A DNA stretch of 42,242 nucleotides from Campylobacterota bacterium (GTDB lineage Bacteria; Campylobacterota; Campylobacteria; Campylobacterales; Sulfurimonadaceae): contig JAUPKZ010000003.1 of the NCBI GenBank assembly GCA_030837195.1, positions 1-42,242 of the forward strand, in the 5' to 3' direction. Below are positions 10,996 through 19,929 of this stretch, in pieces (the stretch's first letter is position 1; each line of letters begins with the position of its first letter). The position numbers were made by a program, and so were the translations under genes. Below the pieces are notes generated by a model that was not told the origin of the DNA, did no database searches, and saw only the letters and a program-made list of their open reading frames with translations.

Positions 10996-13040
10996 AACTT
11001 CTCTACAAATGAAGCAAGTATCTCTCTTTTGGTACCTGCAAAATTTATATTTAGCTTAAACTCTCTTCCAGATTTACTTATACCGTTGACTCTGCCTGTT
11101 CCAAAAATTTTATGTCTTACCAAATCACCTTTCTTAAAAGCCGTATTTTTTTCAACTATCAAAGAACCTTCACAAAGTCCTGCTTCATTGAAAAATCTGC
11201 TCTTTTGAAGCTCACTTCTTCTGCCTTTGTAAAATCTGCTATCAACATGAGAAAGCGTAAGCGTCTCCTTAGCCCTGGTAAAAGATACATATCCGAGCCT
11301 TCTCTCCTCTTCAAGGTCGCTTCCTTCCCCTATAAGCGGTAAAAAGCCCTCTTCAAGCCCTATTATAAATATGTGATCAAACTCCAGCCCTTTTGAAGCG
11401 TGTATGCTCATCATATATATGCTCTCTCCCTCTACCTCATCCTGATCGCTTTGAAGCGTAATCTCATTCAAGAATTCATCAAGCGAAGCTTCCGGATTAT
11501 TTTTTATAAAATCCCTAAAGAGTGCATAAAACTCGTCCATATTTAAGAGTCTTTCCATCTCATCCGCAACACCTGCATAAATCTCTTTTGTACGAAATGT
11601 CGCTTCCATCGCATCCACAAAATCATATGTTGACTCTTTTGCTATTTTAGCAACACTCTCTATATCTTTTATAAATTTTTTGAGAGTTTTTGCATTTTTT
11701 GATTTTACCAAATCCTCTAACACCTCTTGCGAACTGCTTTTTATGTAGTTAAATATCGATTTTTGGGACTCTGTCGCAGCAAGTTCTATTTTGTCTAGGC
11801 TTGCTTTACCTAAACCTCTTTTTGGCTTATTTGCTATACGCTTAAAGGAGAAATCATCGTTAAAATTTGTAATAACTCTAATATAACTAATAAGGTCCTT
11901 TACCTCTGCTCTATCATAAAAGCGCAAGCCTCCGACTAGTTTATAGTTTATTCCTGCACGATTGAGCCCCTCTTCTATGGAACGGCTTAGAACATTCACA
12001 CGGTATAAAATAGCAATATTTTGCGCACTTACACCGGAGTTTAAAAGCTGAGATATTTTTTTAGCTATTTTTCTTGCCTCGTCATTCTCGTCATTCGAGT
12101 AGAGTATTGCCACATCTTCACCATTTCCACGGGTCGGAATAAGTTTTTTACCGAGCCTTGAACGATTATGCTCAATGAGTGCATTGGCAACCTTTAGTAT
12201 AGGTTCTCTTGAACGGTAATTTTCTTGTAGCCTTACAACCCTAACATCTTTAAAATCCTGATCAAACTCCATAATGTTTCTAATATGCGCCCCGCGCCAT
12301 CCGTAAATGCTCTGGTCATCATCCCCGACAACACATATATTATTATGTGTGCTACATAATTTTTGTAAAAGCTTCAACTGTAATTCATTAGTATCTTGAT
12401 ACTCATCCACCATAATATAGCTATATCTTTGCGAAGTACTCTTTGCAAGCTCTTCATTTTCATTCAAAAGCCTATATGTAAGCGCTATGAGATCATCAAA
12501 ATCAACTAAATTGTTCTCCAGTAAATATGCTTCATACTCCTCATAGACTTTCGCTATCTGCTGATAATTATAGACCTCTGCCTGCTTATATGCCTCATCA
12601 GGCGTAAGCAGAGAGTTTTTGTATCTTGATATCTCACTTGCAATAAGAGGAGTAGGTATCTCTGAATTTATCTTTTTAATAATTCTTTTTTTATCATCGC
12701 TATCTATCACTACAAAATTATTTTTTCTGCCTAAAAGATGAATATGAAATTTTAAAAAAAGCAAACCAAATTTATGAAATGTGCACAAAAGCGGGGGGTA
12801 CGAAAGATTCTCTATCATCATAGAGGCTCTCTCTCTCATCTCTTTTGCCGCTTTATTTGTAAAAGTAAGTGTCAAAGTATTTGAAGGTGCAATACCGACT
12901 TCTTTTATAAGATAGGCAAGTCTTGATATAATCGTAGTAGTTTTTCCGCTTCCAGCACCCGCTAGTATTAAAACCGGACCTTCAAACTCTCTTACGGCTT
13001 CTGCCTGCGCATTGTTTAACTTTTCAAAAATATTCTTCAT
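10992..13040 (-). CDS. UvrD/PcrA/Rep-type ATP-dependent DNA helicase
   Basis: LAGAGSGKTTTI, VDEYQDTNELQ, VGDDDQSIYGWRGA, YRSREPIL, SIHASKGLEFDHIF. Confidence 0.96.
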   Translation of the reverse strand: MKNIFEKLNNAQAEAVREFEGPVLILAGAGSGKTTTIISRLAYLIKEVGIAPSNTLTLTFTNKAAKEMRERASMMIENLSYPPLLCTFHKFGLLFLKFHIHLLGRKNNFVVIDSDDKKRIIKKINSEIPTPLIASEISRYKNSLLTPDEAYKQAEVYNYQQIAKVYEEYEAYLLENNLVDFDDLIALTYRLLNENEELAKSTSQRYSYIMVDEYQDTNELQLKLLQKLCSTHNNICVVGDDDQSIYGWRGAHIRNIMEFDQDFKDVRVVRLQENYRSREPILKVANALIEHNRSRLGKKLIPTRGNGEDVAILYSNDENDEARKIAKKISQLLNSGVSAQNIAILYRVNVLSRSIEEGLNRAGINYKLVGGLRFYDRAEVKDLISYIRVITNFNDDFSFKRIANKPKRGLGKASLDKIELAATESQKSIFNYIKSSSQEVLEDLVKSKNAKTLKKFIKDIESVAKIAKESTYDFVDAMEATFRTKEIYAGVADEMERLLNMDEFYALFRDFIKNNPEASLDEFLNEITLQSDQDEVEGESIYMMSIHASKGLEFDHIFIIGLEEGFLPLIGEGSDLEEERRLGYVSFTRAKETLTLSHVDSRFYKGRRSELQKSRFFNEAGLCEGSLIVEKNTAFKKGDLVRHKIFGTGRVNGISKSGREFKLNINFAGTKREILASFVEKL

Positions 13041-13166
13041 TTGTTACTGCTATTTTTATTAATTTTATATATTATAACGAAAAATAAAAAATTATTAAAG
13101 AACTATTGATTTAATTATAATAATGAGTTATAATTTCATCTATTACTTGGGCTTATAGGAATTATT

Positions 13167-14069
13167 ATGTTAAAAGACTTTGCAAAATTAGAGACTTTTT
13201 TGATGGTTATCAAAGAAAAAAGCTTCTCCAAAGCATCTGCTAAACTAGGTATATCTCAACCTGCAGTTACACAGCAGATAAGATTTATTGAGGATTATCT
13301 CGATACAAAAATAGTTGAGAGAAAGAAAAACGGTATTTTACTTACAAAAGAGGGTGAAGATTTATACAGAATTGCTCTTAGACTTGAAAAAGCGATTGCA
13401 AACAGCGAAAAAGAACTTCTAAAAATAATCAATAAAGATTTTACTTTTGTTATCGGCTCATCAAATGCTATCGGAAACTATATACTTCCAAACTATCTTG
13501 GTGAAATCAGACAAAGAATCAACAACAATGTTTATATGAATGTCGGTCTATCTTGTGAAATCATAGACCAATTAGAAGATAAAAAAATAGACATTGCACT
13601 TATAGAATCTCCTGTTTTTAGGGATGATATCATATATAGAGAGTGGGTTTTGGATGAGCTTGTGGTTTTTTCAAATCAACCGCTAAAAAAACACCTAACC
13701 GCAGAGGATTTGATGGGTTTTGACTGGATATGCAGAGATGAGCACTCTCATACAAGAAAATTGACAAGTGAGGCATTTGATGAAATGGGTGTTCAATGCA
13801 ATAACTTTAATGTTCTTGGCGTTTTAGGAAGCCCAACAGCCATCAAAGAAGCTATACTTCACGCAGATAAACATAGTGAACGACCTACGGTTTCTGTTAT
13901 GTCAAAACATGTCATTGCAAATGAAGTAGCTGAGGGAAAACTATTTGAGGCAAGACTTAAAAACTATAAAATAGAAAGAAGCTTCTTTATAGCTTATTCA
14001 AAAGATAAAAAACATGACGCTTTTGTCGATAGCGTAGTAAACTATCTTCTATCTATCAATAAAGTATAA
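13167..14069 (+). CDS. LysR-family transcriptional regulator
   Basis: N-terminal HTH FSKASAKLGISQPAVTQQIRFIEDYLDTKIVER. Confidence 0.95.
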   Translation: MLKDFAKLETFLMVIKEKSFSKASAKLGISQPAVTQQIRFIEDYLDTKIVERKKNGILLTKEGEDLYRIALRLEKAIANSEKELLKIINKDFTFVIGSSNAIGNYILPNYLGEIRQRINNNVYMNVGLSCEIIDQLEDKKIDIALIESPVFRDDIIYREWVLDELVVFSNQPLKKHLTAEDLMGFDWICRDEHSHTRKLTSEAFDEMGVQCNNFNVLGVLGSPTAIKEAILHADKHSERPTVSVMSKHVIANEVAEGKLFEARLKNYKIERSFFIAYSKDKKHDAFVDSVVNYLLSINKV

Positions 14070-14077
14070 AAAGTATT

Positions 14078-14093
14078 CGGGATAATTGTCCCG
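14078..14093. terminator. candidate bidirectional terminator hairpin
   Basis: CGGGAT-AATT-GTCCCG between convergent stops at 14069 (+) and 14099 (-); T-rich stretches on both sides. Confidence 0.65.
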
Positions 14094-14098
14094 ATACC

Positions 14099-14560
14099 TT
14101 ATTGCTTTTTTAAAAATTTTGAATTTTCAGGGTTTGAGAGAAAAGATGCCATTGAGTTTTCAACACCTGAAGGTGACGCTTGCTTTATCAATCTCTTTTT
14201 TGGTTTGTAATTTGCCAAATTTATAAGCAATGGCGTTTCATCAACAATAATTTGCATAATACTATAAAGCGGAACACTAACAACACTTCCAAAATTATCG
14301 GCTCCAAATCCTGCTTCAAAAACCAACTCGTCATCTATAAGATTTGCACTCTCAAAAGTATAGCCTGCCAAGAAAAAAAGCGTCATCTGTCTAAACTCGC
14401 TTCTTATATAATCAGGCAATTCAGGGTCAAATCTTGTATCATCTAGCTTGCATAAAATACCAAATGGCTGATCTCTCTCAAAAAGGTAGATTATGAGGTT
14501 TTCTATATTTTTTTGCATTATCTTTGCAAAATTACTATCTTCTATTATATCGTTTAACAA
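14099..14560 (-). CDS. conserved hypothetical protein with SspB-like (ClpXP adaptor) core
   Basis: SANLIDDELVFEAGFGADNFGSVVSVPLYSIMQI resembles the SspB core recalled as GNLELANDEVRFNARFGGIPRQVSVPLAAVLAI, followed by a linker/tail; remote similarity by eye only. Confidence 0.55.
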   Translation of the reverse strand: MLNDIIEDSNFAKIMQKNIENLIIYLFERDQPFGILCKLDDTRFDPELPDYIRSEFRQMTLFFLAGYTFESANLIDDELVFEAGFGADNFGSVVSVPLYSIMQIIVDETPLLINLANYKPKKRLIKQASPSGVENSMASFLSNPENSKFLKKQ

Positions 14561-15156
14561 AAAATTTCCTCTATTTTTTTTGAAATTATATCAAAATCTA
14601 TCATAGCATTCATAAGAGCCGCTTTTGAATATTTTTTTAAGTCATCCACTGTAATATCCTCCTCAAAAATTTTTCCCTCGCTAAGCAGTCTCTGCCTTGT
14701 TGTTCCATTTAATAGAGGCTTTTTTGGTGTAACCCATCTGTCTCCATCAAAAAAAGCTATATTTGCGATTGAGGTATCACATAAAAGTGAATTTTTAACG
14801 ATAAGAACATCATCACATAAACCCCTTTTAGCAAATAGTGCATCAAGCTCTTCTCTGTTTGTATATTTCATAGAGTACTCTATAAAATCGTCATAAATAA
14901 GTTTTAGCGAGCCTATCTCTCTTTTTTTATAAGGGTAGTAGCTTACTTCTATTTGATGAGGAGTTTTAGAAATATCGTATGTTAAACGACATCGATATAA
15001 TCCGTTTTTAGGCGGATTTAGATACTCTTTTAAACTAAATATCTCTCTAATGCCAAAATATTTTAGCACGCCCTCATATCTTTCTTGATGATAAGAGAGA
15101 TGATATACTTGTGAATCTAAAGCCCTTATGGTTTCTAAAAAAATTTTATTCAACAA
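14554..15156 (-). CDS. aminotransferase class IV (PabC-like)
   Basis: SLLCDTSIANIAFFDGDRWVTPKKPLLNGTTRQRLL is typical of class IV aminotransferases. Confidence 0.88.
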   Translation of the reverse strand: MLNKIFLETIRALDSQVYHLSYHQERYEGVLKYFGIREIFSLKEYLNPPKNGLYRCRLTYDISKTPHQIEVSYYPYKKREIGSLKLIYDDFIEYSMKYTNREELDALFAKRGLCDDVLIVKNSLLCDTSIANIAFFDGDRWVTPKKPLLNGTTRQRLLSEGKIFEEDITVDDLKKYSKAALMNAMIDFDIISKKIEEIFC

Positions 15157-16069
15157 ACAGATCCGTACTTAGATATCTCTCTCCCGTATCACAGAGAATT
15201 GTTAAAATTGTTTTGTCCTTAAATTCCGCCCTTGAAGCTATTTGCATAGCCGCATACACATTTGCACCAGAAGATATACCGACTAAAAGCCCCTCTTCTC
15301 GTGCTAGCCTTCTTGACATCTCAAGCGCATCTTGATTACTTACCTTAATAACTTCTCCATAAATATTTATATCAAGGATCTCAGGTATAAAGCCTGCGCC
15401 TATACCTTGTATGGCATGTGCTCCTGCGCACCCGCCGGACAAAACAGCCGAAGATGCAGGTTCAACCGCAAAAACTGCTATATTCGGTATCTCTTTTTTT
15501 AAAACCTTTGCCGTTCCGCTTAGCGTTCCTCCCGTACCCACTGCCGCTACGAATGCATCCAATTTTTTTTCAGTATCTTCTAAAATCTCTTTTGCGGTTG
15601 TTAACTCATGAATCTTTGGATTTGCAGGATTGTCAAATTGTCCTAAAACAATAGAGTTTTGAGTCTCTAATTGCACTTCATTTGCCTTTTGTATAGCGCC
15701 GCTCATACCTTTTAAAGCCGGAGTCAAGATTAGCTTAGCACCAAAAAACGCCAATAACTTTCGCCTCTCTATGCTCATAGACTCAGGCATGGTTAAGATA
15801 AGTTTCAAATTAAGAGACGCACAAATTGCGGCAAGAGCCACTCCAGTATTTCCGCTTGTAGGCTCAATAATAACACTATCTTGATTTATTCTGCCGCTTT
15901 GCATAGCATCTTTTATCATATTAAAAGCCGCTCTGTCTTTTATGGAACTTGTAGGGTTCATAAACTCACATTTTGCAATAATATTTGCGCCGCTTAGCTC
16001 TGAAATCTTATTGAGCCTCACAAGCGGAGTTTTACCTATTAGCTCCGTGATATTTTTTGCAATCTTCAT
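15146..16069 (-). CDS. cysK: cysteine synthase
   Basis: IGKTPLVRLNKI, NPTSSIKDRAAFNMI, EPTSGNTGVALA, GTGGTLSGTAKVLK. Confidence 0.95.
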   Translation of the reverse strand: MKIAKNITELIGKTPLVRLNKISELSGANIIAKCEFMNPTSSIKDRAAFNMIKDAMQSGRINQDSVIIEPTSGNTGVALAAICASLNLKLILTMPESMSIERRKLLAFFGAKLILTPALKGMSGAIQKANEVQLETQNSIVLGQFDNPANPKIHELTTAKEILEDTEKKLDAFVAAVGTGGTLSGTAKVLKKEIPNIAVFAVEPASSAVLSGGCAGAHAIQGIGAGFIPEILDINIYGEVIKVSNQDALEMSRRLAREEGLLVGISSGANVYAAMQIASRAEFKDKTILTILCDTGERYLSTDLFVE

Positions 16070-16135
16070 AAACTATTCTCCAAACTCAAAACATTTTATG
16101 ATATGCTACCAAAAAAATTATTATAGGAGACTATT

Positions 16136-16492
16136 ATGTATCTGCAAAAAGAGTTAAATCAAATCGAAGCTATACCGCAGAGGGCCGGAAAAGGCGTATC
16201 TATGAAAATGCTTATCTCAAGTACTGAAGCGCCAAACTTTGCAATGCGCAATTTTATCATTGAATCGGGCGGACATATGCCGCTGCATACAAATACGGTT
16301 GAACACGAACAGTTTGTTTTAGCAGGCAAAGCAGAGGTTCAAGTTGATGACAAAACAATAGTAGCAAAAGCCGGTGACATTCTTTTAATCCCTGCAGGAG
16401 TTGCGCATAGTTATAAAACAATAGGTGATGAGAGTTACAGCTTTTTATGCTTAGTACCAAATAAAGAAGATTGTATAAAGATTATAGATTAA
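16136..16492 (+). CDS. cupin-domain protein
   Basis: GGHMPLHTNTVEHEQFVLAGKAEV..AGDILLIPAGVAHSYKTIGDE cupin motifs. Confidence 0.92.
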   Translation: MYLQKELNQIEAIPQRAGKGVSMKMLISSTEAPNFAMRNFIIESGGHMPLHTNTVEHEQFVLAGKAEVQVDDKTIVAKAGDILLIPAGVAHSYKTIGDESYSFLCLVPNKEDCIKIID

Positions 16493-16497
16493 ATAGA

Positions 16498-16582
16498 TGG
16501 TGCGACCGGGGAGATTTGAACTCCCACACCCGTAGGGCGCTACCACCTCAAGGTAGTGTGTCTACCGTTCCACCACGGTCGC
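16498..16582 (-). tRNA. tRNA-Leu(GAG)
   Basis: minus strand GCGACCG...ctaccTTGAGGTggtag...GTTCAAATC...CGGTCGC-A-CCA: 7-bp acceptor stem, anticodon loop TTGAGGT, encoded CCA. Confidence 0.95.
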
Positions 16583-16627
16583 ATAAGTTTTTTTTACCGG
16601 AGAGAGTCTCCGGCAAAATTAATAAGA

Positions 16628-16942
16628 TTAACCTAAATACGGGTTAGCGTATAGAGCGATAAGTGCGATAACAAGTGCGTAAATAACTTGAGCTTCGATC
16701 ATCGCAAGAGCGATAAACATCGTAGTCATAAGTTTAGCACCTAAACCTGGGTTTCTTGCAGTACCTGCGATTGTTGCAGCAGCAGTATGACCCATACCGA
16801 TAGCTCCACCAAGAGCAGCAAGACCAAGACCAAGACCTGCAGCGATCATTGAGTACGCTTTAAGAGTTTGGTTAGCAACATCACCATCGTTAGCAAGTGC
16901 TGCAACAGCAAAAGCTACCATTAAAAAAAGAATTTTTTTCAT
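16628..16942 (-). CDS. atpE: F0F1 ATP synthase subunit c
   Basis: GLGLGLAALGGAIGMGHTAAATIAGTARNPGLGAKLMTTMFIALAMIEAQVIYALVIALI; N-terminal signal-like extension; start placed at MKKILF. Confidence 0.95.
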   Translation of the reverse strand: MKKILFLMVAFAVAALANDGDVANQTLKAYSMIAAGLGLGLAALGGAIGMGHTAAATIAGTARNPGLGAKLMTTMFIALAMIEAQVIYALVIALIALYANPYLG

Positions 16943-16986
16943 AAGTTTCTCCATAAAATTATTACAAATTTTTTCGGCTAGCGTAA

Positions 16987-17004
16987 CTATATCTTAAGAT
17001 ATAG
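16987..17004. promoter_or_regulatory. 18-bp perfect palindrome upstream of atpE
   Basis: CTATATCTTAAGATATAG is its own reverse complement; 45-62 bp upstream of the atpE start. Confidence 0.45.
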
Positions 17005-17100
17005 CAATCTCTACATAAATGCAAAGATTTCCCTACTAAAATTCGATTTGCGATTATATACAAAAGCTAATAAAATTTAGTTTAAAAAACTACTCTTTTA

Positions 17101-19266
17101 TTATGCTCTGCTTAAAGAAATTTTATTTCCCTTAAATTCTATTATTTCAACATCTATTTTATCGCCCTCTTTTAAGATGTCGCTTACTTTATCGACTCTT
17201 TGATCCGATAATTTTGATATATGTATAAGCCCATCCGTTCCATCAGGAAGTTCTATAAATGCTCCAAAATCAACTATCTTCTTTACAATTCCCGTATATC
17301 TATCACCCACTTTATAGTCAATCTTTGGAACTTTTGGAGCGTTTGCTATTCCTTCTATGTGCTCTCTAGCAGCCTTTACACCACTTTTGCTTTTTCCGGT
17401 TACCTTAACTTTACCCTCTTTTTTATCTATATCTATGGAAACTCCGAACTTTTCTATGATTTCACGGATTGTTTTTCCTGCCTGTCCTATAATGTCGCCT
17501 ATAAAACTTGGATCTATATGAAAAAAGTCCGTACTTGGAAGAACTCCGTCATTAAACTCTATCTCTCTTTGAGCTTCAAGCATAATATCTATAATATGGT
17601 TTCTTCCTGCTTTTGCCTGATATAGCGCCTCTTTTAGTATGTCCAAACTAATTCCGCCTAGTTTTATATCCATCTGCATAGCAGTAATTCCATCTTTTGA
17701 ACCTGCTACTTTAAAATCCATATCACCGTCATGATCTTCCAATCCCATAATATCCGAGAGTATGGCATATCTACCGCCATCACTAACAAGCCCCATAGCA
17801 ATTCCTGCAATAACATCGCTTGTAGGTAAATCGGCAGCCTTTAATGCCATATATCCGCCGCATACGGTTGCCATTGAGGAAGATCCGTTTGATTCTAGTA
17901 TCTCTGATACTATACGGACTGTTTGCCCATCTAAGTTAATGATAGGCTCTAGCGCTCTTTTTGCTAAGTTTCCATGCCCCAGCTCTCTTCTTTTTGTTCC
18001 CGTTATAGGAGAAGCCTCTCCGACGCTAAATCCAGGAAAGTTGTAGTGCACCATAAAATATTCGTTTTGAGAGCCATCATCCGTTAGATTTTCATACATC
18101 TGAGCATCTTTTGCTCCACCCATAGTAAGGACTACAAGCGCTTGCGTCTCTCCACGGGTAAAGAGACAAGATGAGTGAGCTTTTGGGAGCACATTTGTAC
18201 TAATAGAGATAGGTCTTATTTGGCTAAGTCCTCTGCCGTCTGCACGAATACGGCTATCTAATATCTGAGATCTTACCTGTTCTTTTTTTACAGCTTCTAT
18301 TGCTTCTTTTAACTCTAAAACATCCCAATCAGTTTTTATTGCTATGATTTTTTCTCTTATCTCTCTAAGAGCAGTTGATCTCTCAGTTTTTGCCATCTGA
18401 TTGATGCCGTTTTTGATCTCTTGTAAAAAGTTTTCTCTTACATAGGCAACCATCTCTTCACTAACTCTGCTTTCTCTACACTTAATTGGCTTTACAACCT
18501 TTTTAAACTCATTAAATGATGCCTCATATTTTACATTGTTTTGAAAAAGAAGCTTTTGAGTTTTTTCTAAGATTAAAACAAGTTCATCTTCATTGAGTGC
18601 ATTTGATGTATGTTTTGTTATGAGAGGAGCACTTAACATTGGGTCCATAAGAGGATCTAAAGGCACTGCGCTCTCAAACTCCTCAGTTCCCATACTTCTC
18701 ATCTCTATCATCAAAAGATCCTCTTTTGTTCCAGAGAGATATAGATCAAGTGAAGATGAAGCAAGCTGCGACATAGTAGGATTTAAAACAAGTTCTCCGT
18801 TTATTTTTGCTGCTCTTATAGCCGAAACGGAAGTATTAATATCTATATCGCTTACATAAAGAGCTGCCGAGGCAGCATTAAGAGCTAAACGCTGTAAATC
18901 CACCTCTTTGTCCGCACTAAATACCATTACCGTTATTTGTGTAGGATATCCATAGCCTTTTGGAAAAAGCGGGCGAAGAGAACGATCTACTATGCGAGAA
19001 GTTAAAGTCTCAAAATCGTTTGGCTTTGACTCTCTTTTGAAAAAACCTCCAGGGATTTTTCCTGCTGCGTAAGATTTTTCTATATACTGAACGGTTAGCG
19101 GGAGAAAATCATCATCTACTATCTGTGTATCATCAATAACGACCGTTGCAAGAAGCACAGTGTCTCCGCATTTAAGCCATGCTGCGCCATTTGACTGCCT
19201 TGCAACTTTACCAAAAGAGTACTCTTCTTTATAACCCTCTAAATCTATATTTACATCGTATTTCAT
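17101..19266 (-). CDS. pnp: polyribonucleotide nucleotidyltransferase
   Basis: two RNase PH domains, KH (IIGQAGKTIREIIEKFG) and S1 (VGDRYTGIVKKIVDFGAFIELPDGTDGLIHISKL). Confidence 0.97.
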   Translation of the reverse strand: MKYDVNIDLEGYKEEYSFGKVARQSNGAAWLKCGDTVLLATVVIDDTQIVDDDFLPLTVQYIEKSYAAGKIPGGFFKRESKPNDFETLTSRIVDRSLRPLFPKGYGYPTQITVMVFSADKEVDLQRLALNAASAALYVSDIDINTSVSAIRAAKINGELVLNPTMSQLASSSLDLYLSGTKEDLLMIEMRSMGTEEFESAVPLDPLMDPMLSAPLITKHTSNALNEDELVLILEKTQKLLFQNNVKYEASFNEFKKVVKPIKCRESRVSEEMVAYVRENFLQEIKNGINQMAKTERSTALREIREKIIAIKTDWDVLELKEAIEAVKKEQVRSQILDSRIRADGRGLSQIRPISISTNVLPKAHSSCLFTRGETQALVVLTMGGAKDAQMYENLTDDGSQNEYFMVHYNFPGFSVGEASPITGTKRRELGHGNLAKRALEPIINLDGQTVRIVSEILESNGSSSMATVCGGYMALKAADLPTSDVIAGIAMGLVSDGGRYAILSDIMGLEDHDGDMDFKVAGSKDGITAMQMDIKLGGISLDILKEALYQAKAGRNHIIDIMLEAQREIEFNDGVLPSTDFFHIDPSFIGDIIGQAGKTIREIIEKFGVSIDIDKKEGKVKVTGKSKSGVKAAREHIEGIANAPKVPKIDYKVGDRYTGIVKKIVDFGAFIELPDGTDGLIHISKLSDQRVDKVSDILKEGDKIDVEIIEFKGNKISLSRA

Positions 19267-19919
19267 TCTTTTTCTCCCAATATTTTTTCTATTTTATCTT
19301 CATTTACTCTGTTTAACTCTTCATAATAGAGCTCTGTCTCTACATAATCATCTATCTCGTAGAGAAAAAATATATTATCTGCAAATGTCTCTAAGAGTTC
19401 TAAAACATCACTCGGTATAACTGGAACTGCTATATAGACGGCTTTTGGCTTCATTGCCATAACTGCTTTTAATGCCGTCATAAACTTCAATCCGGTTTCT
19501 GCGCCTTCATCGACTAGTAAAACCACCTGATTATACATTGATGCAAACGGTTTTCCTTTTCTATATTGATATACATAACTCAGAATTTTTTCTTCATGCT
19601 TTCTATGCGCTTCACCGTAAATATAATCATACTTGATCTCAAATGTCGAAACAAGTTTTTCATTTATAACTATCTCTTCGCTCTCACACACTCTGGCTAT
19701 TTCACATTCACTGTTATTTGGCGCTTTTATAGCTTCTGAAAAAAGAAAATCTAGCGCGTTTTTATGTTTTCCCTTTATGTAGTGTGCCAGTTCTAGTCCG
19801 CCTCTTGAAACTGCTACAAGCTTCCAGTTCTCTTCCTTTAGTTTTTGCATAGGTATAACTTCTGTTAGTCTTTTTGCGGCATCCTCGCGATCTTTTAGTA
19901 TGTGTTTATATTTTTTCAT
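19263..19919 (-). CDS. phosphoribosyltransferase-like protein
   Basis: VVLLVDEGAETGLKFMTALKAV resembles the PRPP-binding loop of type I PRTases. Confidence 0.75.
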   Translation of the reverse strand: MKKYKHILKDREDAAKRLTEVIPMQKLKEENWKLVAVSRGGLELAHYIKGKHKNALDFLFSEAIKAPNNSECEIARVCESEEIVINEKLVSTFEIKYDYIYGEAHRKHEEKILSYVYQYRKGKPFASMYNQVVLLVDEGAETGLKFMTALKAVMAMKPKAVYIAVPVIPSDVLELLETFADNIFFLYEIDDYVETELYYEELNRVNEDKIEKILGEKE

Positions 19920-19929
19920 ATATCACGCC

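Noticed and set aside
16628-16942. Isolated atpE with signal-like N-terminus as an anomaly
   Set aside because: Separation of atpE from other atp genes and an N-terminal extension are, as I recall, normal in epsilonproteobacteria.
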